A model generated the notes under the pieces. The model was not told the DNA's origin. It saw only the letters and a list, made by a program, of their open reading frames with translations, and did no database searches. From positions 1-64,000 of the forward strand of contig JAITFO010000051.1 of NCBI GenBank assembly GCA_031281265.1: 64,000 nt of DNA. The letters run 5' to 3'. Made by a program: the position numbers and the translations under genes. The DNA is from Candidatus Fibrimonadaceae bacterium. Its GTDB lineage: Bacteria > Fibrobacterota > Fibrobacteria > Fibrobacterales > Fibrobacteraceae. This document shows, one piece after another, positions 26,144 through 34,894 of the stretch (positions within the stretch are counted from its first letter, which is position 1; the number at the start of each line of letters is the position of its first letter).

Positions 26144-26683
26144 ATGAGGAATGGAAATCCGGGATTTTTTGCCGGTAAATTAGATGAGCTGGTTAGCTGG
26201 GGTCGCCTACATTCGCTTTGGCCTTTCCCCTATGGAACGGCTTGTTGCGCTATTGAATTTATGTCCACCGAATCCGCCCGCTACGACCTTTCACGCCTAG
26301 GTTCTGAGTTTGTGCGCTTTACCCCAAGGCAAGCGGATGTTTTGGCAGTTTCAGGAACAATAACATTTAAGCAAGCACCTATATTAAAACGGATTTATGA
26401 ACAGATGATGGAACCCAAGTGGGTAATCTCTATGGGGGCTTGTGCCTGCTCTGGAGGCTTCTACAATTGTTATTGCACCGTGCCAGGCATAGACCGCATT
26501 ATACCTGTTGATGTTTACATAGGAGGCTGCCCAAGCCGCCCCGAAGCCTTTTTTGACGCCATGCTGGACTTGCAGGAAAAGGTGAAAAATCAGTCTTATA
26601 TGCAAGAGAGAAAAAAGAAATTGATAGAGCAATGGGCAACCATCTTAGAGCGGATAGAGAAAAAAGTAGGGGATGAGGCATAA
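26144..26683 (+). CDS. nuoB: NADH-quinone oxidoreductase subunit B
   Basis: 179 residues. The N2 iron-sulfur ligands are all present with canonical spacing: Cys34 and Cys35 (GTACCAIEFM), Cys100 (GACACSGG) and Cys129 (GGCPSRPEA). This subunit passes electrons from the iron-sulfur chain to quinone at the membrane face. It stands 9 bases after trpG with a GAGG site and is followed directly by nuoC. nuoA, which normally precedes it, is absent, and no nuoD follows. Confidence 0.93.
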   Translation: MRNGNPGFFAGKLDELVSWGRLHSLWPFPYGTACCAIEFMSTESARYDLSRLGSEFVRFTPRQADVLAVSGTITFKQAPILKRIYEQMMEPKWVISMGACACSGGFYNCYCTVPGIDRIIPVDVYIGGCPSRPEAFFDAMLDLQEKVKNQSYMQERKKKLIEQWATILERIEKKVGDEA

Positions 26684-26684
26684 C

Positions 26685-27209
26685 ATGGATGAAATCTCGG
26701 TTTTGCAAGAAAAATTTGGTGCGGAGCAAGATGCTCGCGCAGTTGATAAATGCGTGATAATAGCAGCAGAAAAATTAACCGATGCCGTAAAGTTCTTGAA
26801 AGAGGAAGCATCTTTTGATGTGTTGATAGATATTGTTGGCGTGGATTATCTCGGTATGGAAAATCACAACGCACCGCGCTTTGCCGTTATATATTGCCTT
26901 AAGAACACTAAAAACATGGTTCGTTTGCGCTTGAAGGTTCAAGTTGACGAAGGGAAAAAAATCCCGACTATAAGCAAAATTTATCCCATCGCAGATTGGC
27001 AGGAGCGCGAGGTTTGGGATCAGTATGGAATTTCCTTTGAAGGTCATCATAATCTTAAAAGGCTTTTGAATCACGTTGATTTTGAAGGGCATCCGCTTCG
27101 CAAGGATTACCCAGCTAAAAAGCGGCAATGGCTCTCTGAAAATGATAAAATGCTAGACCAACTTGAAGAACGTTTAGAGACTCTGGGCTATAAAGTTGTA
27201 GAGGCATAA
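26685..27209 (+). CDS. nuoC: NADH-quinone oxidoreductase subunit C
   Basis: 174 residues from MDEISVLQEKFG. The conserved block is KIYPIADWQEREVWDQYGISFEGHHNLKRLL with HPLRKDYP after it, the Complex1_30kDa signature. The frame opens at 26673 inside nuoB, but the ATG at 26685 has GATGAGG before it. It forms part of the peripheral arm of complex I. The operon stops here: the next gene, 2 bases on, is a glycogen synthase. Confidence 0.9.
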   Translation: MDEISVLQEKFGAEQDARAVDKCVIIAAEKLTDAVKFLKEEASFDVLIDIVGVDYLGMENHNAPRFAVIYCLKNTKNMVRLRLKVQVDEGKKIPTISKIYPIADWQEREVWDQYGISFEGHHNLKRLLNHVDFEGHPLRKDYPAKKRQWLSENDKMLDQLEERLETLGYKVVEA

Positions 27210-27211
27210 AA

Positions 27212-28387
27212 ATGAAAGCAGCAATACTCACAAATGAATACCCACCAAATATCTACGGTGGAGCAGGTATCCACGTAGATTTTTTGACAAGGGAACTGAA
27301 AAATTTATGCGAAGTTTCTGTGCATTGCTTTGCAGATTTTTCGCCGCGCCCGTTTGGGGAATTTGAAGACCCAAAGTTCAAAAAAATCCTTGACCCTCTG
27401 GACATAAATCTGCAATGGATTTCCGCTATGCGTGGCATAGACATTGTGCATTGTCACACTTGGTATTCCCATTTTGCTGGGACGCTGGCAAGTCGCTTAT
27501 ACCAGGTACCGCTTGTGCTAACAACCCATTCTCTTGAGCCTCACCGCCCCTGGAAAGCCGAACAACTCGGAGCTGGTGGCTATGCCATGAGCTGTTGGAT
27601 AGAACGCACCGCATATAAAAACGCAGATGGGATAATTGCCGTAAGCGAAAGAATGAAACACAACGTAGTTAGCCTTTACGAAGTTGACGAAAGCAGAGTA
27701 AAGGTGATTTACAACGGCATAGATCCTGAATTTTATAGCCCCACTTTTGATGAAGCTATTTTGCAGAAATACGGCATAGACCCTAAAAGACCCTTTGTGC
27801 TTTTTGTAGGCAGAATAACCAGGCAAAAAGGTATCTCCCAGTTGATACAGGCAATTCCTCAAATAGATAAAAACGCACAGGTTGTTCTCTGCGCTGGCGC
27901 ACCGGACACTCCTGAGATAGCGCAGGAATGCAAAGACTTGATAGACAAGGCTAGGGAAAAGCGTGATGGCATAATTTGGATTCAGGAGATGCTTCCGCAC
28001 ACGGAGCTAAGGGTGCTTTACAGCCATTCTGCGGTGTTTGCAACCCCATCGCTTTACGAACCTTTTGGTATAATAAATTTGGAAGCCATGGCATGCGGGA
28101 CGCCTGTTGTGGGCAGCAATGTAGGCGGGATTCCAGAGATAGTTGTTGAAGGCGAAACTGGATATTTGGTTCCTCTAGAACAGGTATCGGAAACAGACTT
28201 CTCGCCCAAAGACCCTAAAAAATTTCAAAGCGACTTTGCGGAGAAGCTCAATTTATTCCTCACAAATCCCGATATTTCCAAGAAAATGGGCGAAGCCTCT
28301 AGAAAACGGGCAGGAGCGGTATTCAGCTGGAAAAGCATTGCAAAGCAAACCGTGGACTTTTATGGGGAACTTGCAGGCAAAAGGTGA
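27212..28387 (+). CDS. glgA: glycogen synthase, GT4 (corynebacterial GlgA) type
   Basis: 391 residues, GT-B fold. NEYPPNIYGGAGIHVDFLTREL and DIVHCHTWYSHFAG at the N-terminus, then FVGRITRQKGISQLIQA and ATPSLYEPFGIINLEAMACGTPVV, match the GlgA type first described in actinobacteria rather than the larger E. coli GT5 enzyme. It would transfer glucose from a nucleotide sugar (or make maltose-1-phosphate) for glycogen, a known storage compound of Fibrobacter. The nucleotide donor is not certain. It is tightly packed after nuoC, an odd functional pairing. Confidence 0.83.
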   Translation: MKAAILTNEYPPNIYGGAGIHVDFLTRELKNLCEVSVHCFADFSPRPFGEFEDPKFKKILDPLDINLQWISAMRGIDIVHCHTWYSHFAGTLASRLYQVPLVLTTHSLEPHRPWKAEQLGAGGYAMSCWIERTAYKNADGIIAVSERMKHNVVSLYEVDESRVKVIYNGIDPEFYSPTFDEAILQKYGIDPKRPFVLFVGRITRQKGISQLIQAIPQIDKNAQVVLCAGAPDTPEIAQECKDLIDKAREKRDGIIWIQEMLPHTELRVLYSHSAVFATPSLYEPFGIINLEAMACGTPVVGSNVGGIPEIVVEGETGYLVPLEQVSETDFSPKDPKKFQSDFAEKLNLFLTNPDISKKMGEASRKRAGAVFSWKSIAKQTVDFYGELAGKR

Positions 28388-28394
28388 ATTACCC

Positions 28395-28423
28395 TTGACA
28401 ATACAGATTTTTTTTTTTATATT
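28395..28423 (+). promoter_or_regulatory. near-consensus promoter of rpsU
   Basis: TTGACA, 17 bases, TATATT. This is the best promoter in the window and shows that TATATT is a working -10 form here. Confidence 0.85.
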
Positions 28424-28451
28424 TTGAATACATTTTCAACCAGAGGACACT

Positions 28452-28661
28452 GTGATAGGAGTAACTGTAAAGCCCAATGAACCTTTTGAAAAAGCATTGA
28501 AGAGATTCACAAAATCTTGCGAAAAGAACGGTATAATTTCCGATGTTAAACAACATCAGCGTTTTGAAAAACCATCTGAAAAAAAGAAACGTATTCACAC
28601 GGCAACTCGCCGCAAACAGCTAAAAGAACTCGCTGAACAGCATAAAAAGCGTCTATATTGA
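28452..28661 (+). CDS. rpsU: 30S ribosomal protein bS21
   Basis: 69 residues. IGVTVKPNEPFEKALKRFTKSCEKNG is the bS21 start, followed by a basic tail (KKKRIHTATRRKQLKELAEQHKKRL). bS21 sits at the platform near the anti-Shine-Dalgarno end of 16S rRNA. The start is GTG with AGAGGA upstream. The stop overlaps the tatD start by one base (TGATG). Confidence 0.95.
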   Translation: MIGVTVKPNEPFEKALKRFTKSCEKNGIISDVKQHQRFEKPSEKKKRIHTATRRKQLKELAEQHKKRLY

Positions 28662-29452
28662 TGACTCGTTTTATAGATACCCACTGCCACATAGATACTA
28701 TTTTAGAGAAAACCGGAGGCACGCCAGCGGCTTTATTTGAACAAATAACCCCTGACCTAGAAGCTATTGTCCATATAGCCTGTGACCCAAGGGATTTTGC
28801 CTGGGGCAGGGAATTTCTGCTGAGAGGGGACATAAACGGAGTTAAAATTTACGGGGCTTTTGGAGTGCATCCTTTGAACGCAGAGAAGTTTTGCGAGCAA
28901 GCTGAGACGGAAATTCTTGAATACCTAAAACTGCCCAATGCGCTTGCCCTTGGCGAAATTGGGCTTGACTACCATTACCCCAATTATAGCCCGGACTTGC
29001 AGAAGAGGGTCTTTATAAGGCAGCTGGAGATGGGGCTGGAATTGAATAAGCCTTTTGTATTTCACACACGCGAAGCGGATGACGATACCTTTGAAATTTT
29101 GCAAAAGATAGACAGCGAAAAAGTTAAAGCGCATATACATTGCTACACAGGCTCGGCGAGTTTTGCACAAAAAATTTTGGCATTAAAAGGTACCTATTTT
29201 TTTGGCTTTACAGGAGCTGTGACCTTCAATAAAACCGCAACCATAAGGGAAGCCGCCGCTGCCATCCCCTTAGATAAAATACTTTTAGAAACCGATGCTC
29301 CCTACCTTGCTCCCGTGCCTTTCAGAGGCAAGGTCTGTACCCCAGCTATGATTCCAAACACCGCTCAGGTTCTAGCGGGCATAAAAAACATTTCGCTCGA
29401 TGATTTGTTTAAGGCATGCAGGCAAAACACGGAAAGGATGTACGGGATTTAA
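28661..29452 (+). CDS. tatD: TatD-family metal-dependent DNase
   Basis: 263 residues. FIDTHCHID gives the first metal site, GEIGLDYHY the glutamate ligand, FHTREA and HCYTGS the central histidines, and ETDAPYLAPVPFRGKVCTP the last aspartate. These proteins are TIM-barrel nucleases linked to DNA repair and quality control. Translation is coupled to rpsU through the TGATG junction, so the upstream TTG at 28658 is not needed. It converges on the next gene with a 4-base overlap. Confidence 0.92.
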   Translation: MTRFIDTHCHIDTILEKTGGTPAALFEQITPDLEAIVHIACDPRDFAWGREFLLRGDINGVKIYGAFGVHPLNAEKFCEQAETEILEYLKLPNALALGEIGLDYHYPNYSPDLQKRVFIRQLEMGLELNKPFVFHTREADDDTFEILQKIDSEKVKAHIHCYTGSASFAQKILALKGTYFFGFTGAVTFNKTATIREAAAAIPLDKILLETDAPYLAPVPFRGKVCTPAMIPNTAQVLAGIKNISLDDLFKACRQNTERMYGI

Positions 29453-29799
29453 TCGTCGTCGTCATCGTCTGGGAATAATTTAAAGAAGGCTTTTCTCTGT
29501 TCTTCAAATAGGTGCAACGCTTGCTTTTGCTCAAATTGCTCCCTATCTATGTTTTGCATAAAGAAAGGCTCCAGCACAAAGCTTCGCTTTGTTATCTGGT
29601 CTTTTATCTCCAGAGCCGCATCAAAATTTGACCATAAAATAAATATGCTGCCCAGCGGCATCTGCGCAAAGATATTTATGTCTGCAAATACCGCCTTGTC
29701 TGCGGAGAGTTCCTGATTATTATTAGAAACAGAATCGGAGACTGCTTGTGCAAAAGCCAAGGAAGTCACCAAGATAATAAAAATAAGGAAACGCATCAT
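29449..29799 (-). CDS. small secreted protein with hexa-aspartate tail
   Basis: About 116 residues from MMRFLIFIILVTSLAFAQA, a clear signal peptide; the frame opens at 29865 but the ATG at 29799 has GGAGAG before it. The mature part has no recognised domain. It ends LFPDDDDDD, six aspartates just before the stop. It may be periplasmic; an acidic C-terminus could bind cations, but nothing supports a specific role. The 167 bases upstream to hisH are T- and A-rich with no other gene. Confidence 0.6.
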   Translation of the reverse strand: MMRFLIFIILVTSLAFAQAVSDSVSNNNQELSADKAVFADINIFAQMPLGSIFILWSNFDAALEIKDQITKRSFVLEPFFMQNIDREQFEQKQALHLFEEQRKAFFKLFPDDDDDD

Positions 29800-30019
29800 T
29801 CCAACAAACTCTCCATAAGAATTTAAATTAACCAAGGTTTGAACGAATGGATATACAGGCACCATAAACTTATCAGGAGGGGAGCGATAGAGTTCTATTA
29901 GGATTTACCCTGCCTATCCGGTATATAATATAGATTTTTTTTTGACTCTTTGTCAATTCTTTTAAATTTTTTACAAAAAAATTACGTAAAATCGTCAAAA
30001 ATACGCCCTTTTAGTTTAC

Positions 30020-30025
30020 TACATT
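30020..30025 (+). promoter_or_regulatory. -10 TACATT 7 bases before hisH
   Basis: TACATT, seven bases, ATG at 30033, no ribosome binding site. Same spacing as the other leaderless candidates. Confidence 0.35.
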
Positions 30026-30032
30026 CCAAACG

Positions 30033-30647
30033 ATGCCCATTATTATAGTTGACTACGGGGCGGGTAATTTAACCTCCGTTTATAATGCTTTAAGTTATTT
30101 GAACATAAAAAGCAAGATTTCCCATAATCCTACGGAAATAGAGAATGCAGAAAAAGTTATATTTCCGGGCGTTGGTGCTGCAAAAAATGCGATGGAAACC
30201 CTGAACAGAACCGGTATAGGAGAAGCCATTAAAAGTTCGGTTAAAAAGGGAACTCCGGTTTTAGGCATTTGCATAGGCTGCCAAATCATCTTGGAGAGCA
30301 GCGAAGAAGATGGGGGAGTTCAGTGCCTTGGGATTTTGCAGGGGAGTGCGGTGAAATTCAAAGCTGAACCTAATTTAAAAATTCCCCATATAGGTTGGAA
30401 CCAAGTCCATTTTGCAAAAGAACATCCTATTTTCAAAGACATCCCTGATAACTCAAATTTTTATTTTGTGCATTCCTACCATCCCAGCCCGGGCAAAGAA
30501 TCTTTTTTAACTTATGGAGCCTGCACCTACGGCTCCCAGACCTTTCCTTGCATCATAGGAAAAGACAATCTAATAGCCACTCAGTTCCATTTGGAAAAAA
30601 GCGGTGAGATAGGATTAAAGGTACTCGGTAATTTCAGCAAGGTTTAG
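30033..30647 (+). CDS. hisH: imidazole glycerol phosphate synthase amidotransferase HisH
   Basis: 204 residues. The start IIIVDYGAGNLTSVYNAL is typical of HisH. The nucleophile Cys80 is in GICIGCQ, where HisH usually reads GICLGMQ. The other two catalytic residues are His186 and Glu188 in QFHLEKS, where the usual proline of HPEKS is leucine. HisH hydrolyses glutamine for HisF in histidine synthesis. hisF is not adjacent, so this copy is away from a his operon. It could serve a related pathway, such as modified-sugar synthesis, that uses HisH-like enzymes. Confidence 0.82.
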   Translation: MPIIIVDYGAGNLTSVYNALSYLNIKSKISHNPTEIENAEKVIFPGVGAAKNAMETLNRTGIGEAIKSSVKKGTPVLGICIGCQIILESSEEDGGVQCLGILQGSAVKFKAEPNLKIPHIGWNQVHFAKEHPIFKDIPDNSNFYFVHSYHPSPGKESFLTYGACTYGSQTFPCIIGKDNLIATQFHLEKSGEIGLKVLGNFSKV

Positions 30648-31531
30648 AACTTCTTTTCCTCTACACGCATCCAGCCCATTTTCAGCTCAGAGTGATTGCG
30701 CACAAAAGGCATAGTTGTTTTAGTAGCTGTTCCGTTGGAGTTTATGCAACCTTCGTAGGGCAGGTCAACCTTGGCTATTTTCAAAATATAAACGCCATTG
30801 CCAAAGCCTCGACCCTCTGCATTAAAGGGATAAATATTCACATTTACTTTTACAAGTCCGTTTATGGTGGACACATTAGGTGCTCCGTAATTGGAGCTTG
30901 TGGGTGCCACGCAGTCTTCGCTGTGGGCAATTTTTTCTGCACCTGAACCCTCTACATAGTTAGGGCCTTGCACAACGTTGCGGAATTCCTTTTCATTAAC
31001 TGTTTCGCGGTATTGGGTTATAAAATTGCCGAGTTGGTCATATACGGTGACGGCAATTTGAAAAGGTTGCTTTGCAAGCAGGCTGAAGTTGAGGCAATTT
31101 ATGCGCGGTTTAGTTTCGTTTTTGTCTGAGGTGCAACGGGTTGGGGCAACTTTAATTTTGCCGCTGACTGAACTTTCGCCGGAGAAGCCGTTTTTTACAA
31201 AAACATAACCCCCCTCCTTGGTTTGCACTGCCGGGTCTGCGATTCCAAAGGGACTGTTGTCGCTTGGATCTACCGGAGGCAAACCAAATAGCTTTTGCAA
31301 TGAACTATTTTCAATCCACTGTGAATATGGTATTCCATTTACATTGCCCGATGAGTTTGGATAAGCGGTTAAAATCAATTCCCCAGCCTTATTAGGAGGG
31401 ATTGGTTTTCCCTGGTTAAACCATTCATCTTTAAACGGGAGCTTAGCAGGGTTATCATCTCCGGGTATAGGCATATCCGAAGCAAACGCAGCAAACGTAA
31501 AAACAAAGATTAAAGGTATCTTTTTTAGCAT
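30644..31531 (-). CDS. secreted protein of unknown family
   Basis: 295 residues with a signal peptide (residues 1-17, ending AFAS). The C-terminal half has strands such as PFQIAVTVYDQLGNFITQYRETV and GNGVYILKIAKVDLPYEGC that recall the T9SS/FlgD-like Ig fold sections of surface proteins. It has four or five cysteines, probably in disulfides. I do not recognise a family, and similar proteins seem typical of Fibrobacter surfaces (inference). Its 3' end overlaps hisH by 4 bases. The divergent lipoprotein at 31692 shares the upstream region. Confidence 0.65.
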   Translation of the reverse strand: MLKKIPLIFVFTFAAFASDMPIPGDDNPAKLPFKDEWFNQGKPIPPNKAGELILTAYPNSSGNVNGIPYSQWIENSSLQKLFGLPPVDPSDNSPFGIADPAVQTKEGGYVFVKNGFSGESSVSGKIKVAPTRCTSDKNETKPRINCLNFSLLAKQPFQIAVTVYDQLGNFITQYRETVNEKEFRNVVQGPNYVEGSGAEKIAHSEDCVAPTSSNYGAPNVSTINGLVKVNVNIYPFNAEGRGFGNGVYILKIAKVDLPYEGCINSNGTATKTTMPFVRNHSELKMGWMRVEEKKF

Positions 31532-31678
31532 CGTAAACCCAATGGCTTTATGTCCACAATTATAATTTAGTTATTTTTAGAATTTTTGTGGGGTTTTTAG
31601 TAAAAAAAACGCATTTTTTGCATTTTTATGTGATTCTCGCACATATATTTTGCATTAAATAAAATTTTTTCAATTTTC

Positions 31679-31684
31679 TAAATT
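31679..31684 (+). promoter_or_regulatory. -10 TAAATT 7 bases before the lipoprotein start
   Basis: TAAATT, ACAACCC, ATG at 31692. The spacer resembles ATAACCC before pta. No ribosome binding site. Confidence 0.4.
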
Positions 31685-31691
31685 ACAACCC

Positions 31692-32498
31692 ATGAAAAAA
31701 CTTCTACCTCTCATCGCTCTCAGCGCGCTTGCTCTCGTAGCTTGCAAAAAAGGCTCGGTTTCTGGCTTGGTCATAGACCCATTTAGCGGAAAAGCCGTAG
31801 AATTACCCACAGTGTACATAAAAGGTACTGTATTTAATTCGCAGAAGATTCCGGGCGGCCTTCCGGATGGCAAATTTAAATTCGAAGGTATTGAACCCGG
31901 AACTTATACATTAGAAGCTGGCAAAGGCAAGTATTCAAAAGGGCACGTGGAATTTACCATAACCAAAGAAAACATGGAAGTTTCGCAGAACGTTTACATT
32001 TACGGCCAAGAGGTTAGCCCCGGGCTATACCGCACTATTGAAAACGCAAATGCAGAAAAGATAACCAGCGATTGGGAAGTATGGCGGCCTACCTGCAAAG
32101 AAACTGCTTTTGCCCTGCGCACAAAATTCGAAAGCGAAGTGGAGAATCCAAAGACAAAGAAAAAGGAGAAAAAAGACAATGTATTGCCTCCGCCAAAAAA
32201 TGTTCCAGCGGAAATAGTCGCATTGTACAAGATAACCACCTCGGTATCTTCGCCAGTTGAAGCTGTCTCTTACCCAGTTATCTCTTCCCCAGCCAAGAAC
32301 CACAAGGATTGCGCTGGAGTTGGCGAAAAAGAAACTTTGCTCATTCCAGATACAACCAAAGGGGTAGCTTTGACTTCTGGCTACAAGAGCGACAACCTTT
32401 ACGAAATAAAAGGAAGCCTCATAAGTGGCAAAAAGCAATTTTTGGCACTCAGCCAAAACGGTAAGCTGGTTGGGCTTTATTATCTAAACGCTCAATGA
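31692..32498 (+). CDS. lipoprotein with carboxypeptidase-regulatory-like fold
   Basis: 268 residues with lipobox LVAC (Cys19). GSVSGLVIDPFSGKAVELPTVYIKG, then KFKFEGIEPGTYTLEAGKGKY, is the carboxypeptidase-regulatory (transthyretin-like) beta sandwich. The C-terminal 150 residues have no recognised family and include a lysine-rich patch. It sits in the envelope as a lipid-anchored protein. Its stop overlaps the start of the GT-C transferase (ATGA), so the two likely act together, perhaps as a lipoprotein that is a partner or substrate of glycosylation (inference). Confidence 0.72.
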   Translation: MKKLLPLIALSALALVACKKGSVSGLVIDPFSGKAVELPTVYIKGTVFNSQKIPGGLPDGKFKFEGIEPGTYTLEAGKGKYSKGHVEFTITKENMEVSQNVYIYGQEVSPGLYRTIENANAEKITSDWEVWRPTCKETAFALRTKFESEVENPKTKKKEKKDNVLPPPKNVPAEIVALYKITTSVSSPVEAVSYPVISSPAKNHKDCAGVGEKETLLIPDTTKGVALTSGYKSDNLYEIKGSLISGKKQFLALSQNGKLVGLYYLNAQ

Positions 32499-34885
32499 AA
32501 TATAATTGGTTGCAACCCATTATATTTACGCTCCCTGTTCTTTCGGGGGCGTTTTTGCTTTTTCAGAGACTTTCGCAAAATTACGCTAAGGCTTGGGATA
32601 TAGAGTGGGGCTATTACGCAGTGCTCGCGTTGTTTGTGTGGTTTTGCGCAGCTCTGGCTTGGAATGCAAAAGAGATTTTTCACAGAGCAAAGAGCTATTT
32701 GCCATCAAAAGTTTCAGGGCTTTGCTTGGCAGGTCTTTTGGTTTTGTTCGCTGTTTTTGCCGTAACTCAAATAGACTTGCAGCATAGGGTTCTAAGTGAT
32801 GAAACAAGCTGGGAGTCCATGGCTCTAGAAATGCGCTTTAACCAAAGCGGCGGTGTTTGCAATCAGGGAGTGTGGAAAGACGGGGCCCTTGAGTGCAGGG
32901 ATGTGGTGAACAACTTTAAAGGCAAGGCTTTTGCCTTTGTTCAGAGCATTGCGTTTTTGTTTGCAGAGCCTAATAGAGAAACCGCTTTGCGAATAAATTT
33001 GCCGCTTGCGCTTGCCTCGGTGGCTCTGCTGTTCTTTGCCATGTTCAGATTTACCAAAGACGAATGGCTTGCACTAGCGGCTGCGATTTTTTTAGCTAGC
33101 CAGCCCATATTTTTGATGCAGTCCAGAAGCGCGTCAACAGAGGTTTTGTATGTATTTCTGTTTACCGCTTTGCTCGCTTTTTATTCCATTGTTCCGCCAA
33201 AAGAAGTTAGCATTAAACACTTCGCTCTGATAATTCCATTGCTCGGTTTTTTTGCGCAAACAAGGCAAGAAACTCTGTTTTGCTTTATACCCTTTGTTCT
33301 TTTTTATCATTCATATTTTACGGAAAAGCCTCAGCGCTTGGCTATTTTTACCGCCTTGACAATACTGGCTTCGTGGCCTTCCATAAACACCATGATAGCC
33401 TACAGAGGCTATGATTTTCAGGGTGGCGAATATGCGGCACATTCACTTGCAAATTTTATATACAACCTAAAGAGCAATATCACAATAATGCTGAATACGG
33501 AATTGGATCCATACGGGCTTTTGAAAAATCCATTTTACACAACTTATACGCTTTTGCTTTTTTTGAGTTCTGCGTTGCTCATATACAAAATTGCCTATGA
33601 AAAAAAGTACAGATGGGCAGCTCTGCTATTCGCTTTATTCTGCCTGCAAATAGGGGTTATACTTTTCAACGTTTCGGGAACTTTTGAAATAGACATCAAC
33701 CAAAGATATGTGCTTGTTGCCCTGCCTTTGTTCGCTATTGTGATGGCTACGGGTTTGTGCAGCATTTTCAACGGAAGCAGGTCAAAAATAATATGCGGCG
33801 TTGTGGCTGTTTTGGCTATTTACCTATCGCTGTACCATAAAGAAAGTTTTAACAAGAACATTTTATACAACAAAAATAAACTTCTTGCAGAAGAGGATTA
33901 TTTAAACACCGAGTTAAAAAAATTGCCTAAAAATTCCATATTCATCTATGCGCGCCCTTGGCAAATGCTGGCAAGCGGATTTAATGGATTTAATGAGCGG
34001 CAATTTTTGGGTTGGTCCCCAAATGAATTAGATGAGTGGCGAAAATTTTCCGAAGACAATATTTACCTTGTGCGTGGGCAAGACGGCTACGGCGAGGTGA
34101 ACAGAAAAACCCGCGTTGTTGGTTTTAAAACCACAAGTACCATAGATGAGATTTTAAATGAATATAAAGCGCAGAGAATTTTTTCGCAAGCCAGGCCGTT
34201 TGGCTACGCGCTGGAAGCCTATAAAATAGGGAAAAGACAGGGGGAGTCCAACTACGCCGCAAACATAAGGTGGAATGGTGAAAACGAATTATTGGAATGG
34301 AGCCTGCCAGATACTTTGGTAGATTACAAGATTTTATTGAATAATGAATCTTTGAATTTGGAAAAGAACAGTCGCAGCACTCAAGTAAAAACTACCGGTA
34401 TGCACTACGCTATTTTAACAGCATTCCCCGAAAACGACACCGTTCAAAAGACGGTGCAATTTTTTATCCGCTCTGAAAATAATAGCCTGCTTCAAGACGC
34501 AAAAATGAGCAATTGGGCTCAGGATTGGGGAGACCCAAAAATGGGAAAATCTGTTGAGAATAATGCTATAAAAATAGATAGGAGAATTTTTGAATTTGGC
34601 ATAGGTTCTCATGCGAAATCTAAATTGGTTTGGAATTTGAACGGCGCGTATAAAAAACTCCACAGCTATATAGGCTTAGATGATGAGTCTGCTTGCGGTA
34701 ACGGGGCTATCTGGGTTGTTAAAGGGAATGGCAAGGAGCTTTACCGCTCCAAAGTTTTAACCTCCCGCGAAATTGATTCTTTGGCAATTGATATAAGCGG
34801 AGTCAATGTTCTGGAATTGGAAACCTTGGACAACGGCGATAAAGACTGCGACCATGCCAATTGGGCAGGCACGTGGATTGAGTAA
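32495..34885 (+). CDS. GT39/ArnT-like membrane glycosyltransferase with C-terminal NPCBM-like domain
   Basis: 796 residues. About ten membrane helices occupy residues 8-450. An acidic pair Asp102-Glu103 in HRVLSDETSWESMALEM sits in the first periplasmic loop, where GT-C transferases hold their catalytic aspartate. Such enzymes use polyprenyl-phosphate sugars to modify lipids or proteins. Residues of about 660-796 (NWAQDWGDPKMGKSVENNA, then FEFGIGSHAKSKLVWNL, then NVLELETLDNGD) match the NPCBM carbohydrate-binding fold. That domain normally sits on secreted glycosidases, so its fusion to a membrane transferase is unusual. It is coupled to the lipoprotein at 31692. Confidence 0.78.
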   Translation: MKYNWLQPIIFTLPVLSGAFLLFQRLSQNYAKAWDIEWGYYAVLALFVWFCAALAWNAKEIFHRAKSYLPSKVSGLCLAGLLVLFAVFAVTQIDLQHRVLSDETSWESMALEMRFNQSGGVCNQGVWKDGALECRDVVNNFKGKAFAFVQSIAFLFAEPNRETALRINLPLALASVALLFFAMFRFTKDEWLALAAAIFLASQPIFLMQSRSASTEVLYVFLFTALLAFYSIVPPKEVSIKHFALIIPLLGFFAQTRQETLFCFIPFVLFYHSYFTEKPQRLAIFTALTILASWPSINTMIAYRGYDFQGGEYAAHSLANFIYNLKSNITIMLNTELDPYGLLKNPFYTTYTLLLFLSSALLIYKIAYEKKYRWAALLFALFCLQIGVILFNVSGTFEIDINQRYVLVALPLFAIVMATGLCSIFNGSRSKIICGVVAVLAIYLSLYHKESFNKNILYNKNKLLAEEDYLNTELKKLPKNSIFIYARPWQMLASGFNGFNERQFLGWSPNELDEWRKFSEDNIYLVRGQDGYGEVNRKTRVVGFKTTSTIDEILNEYKAQRIFSQARPFGYALEAYKIGKRQGESNYAANIRWNGENELLEWSLPDTLVDYKILLNNESLNLEKNSRSTQVKTTGMHYAILTAFPENDTVQKTVQFFIRSENNSLLQDAKMSNWAQDWGDPKMGKSVENNAIKIDRRIFEFGIGSHAKSKLVWNLNGAYKKLHSYIGLDDESACGNGAIWVVKGNGKELYRSKVLTSREIDSLAIDISGVNVLELETLDNGDKDCDHANWAGTWIE

Positions 34886-34894
34886 TGTAAAAAA

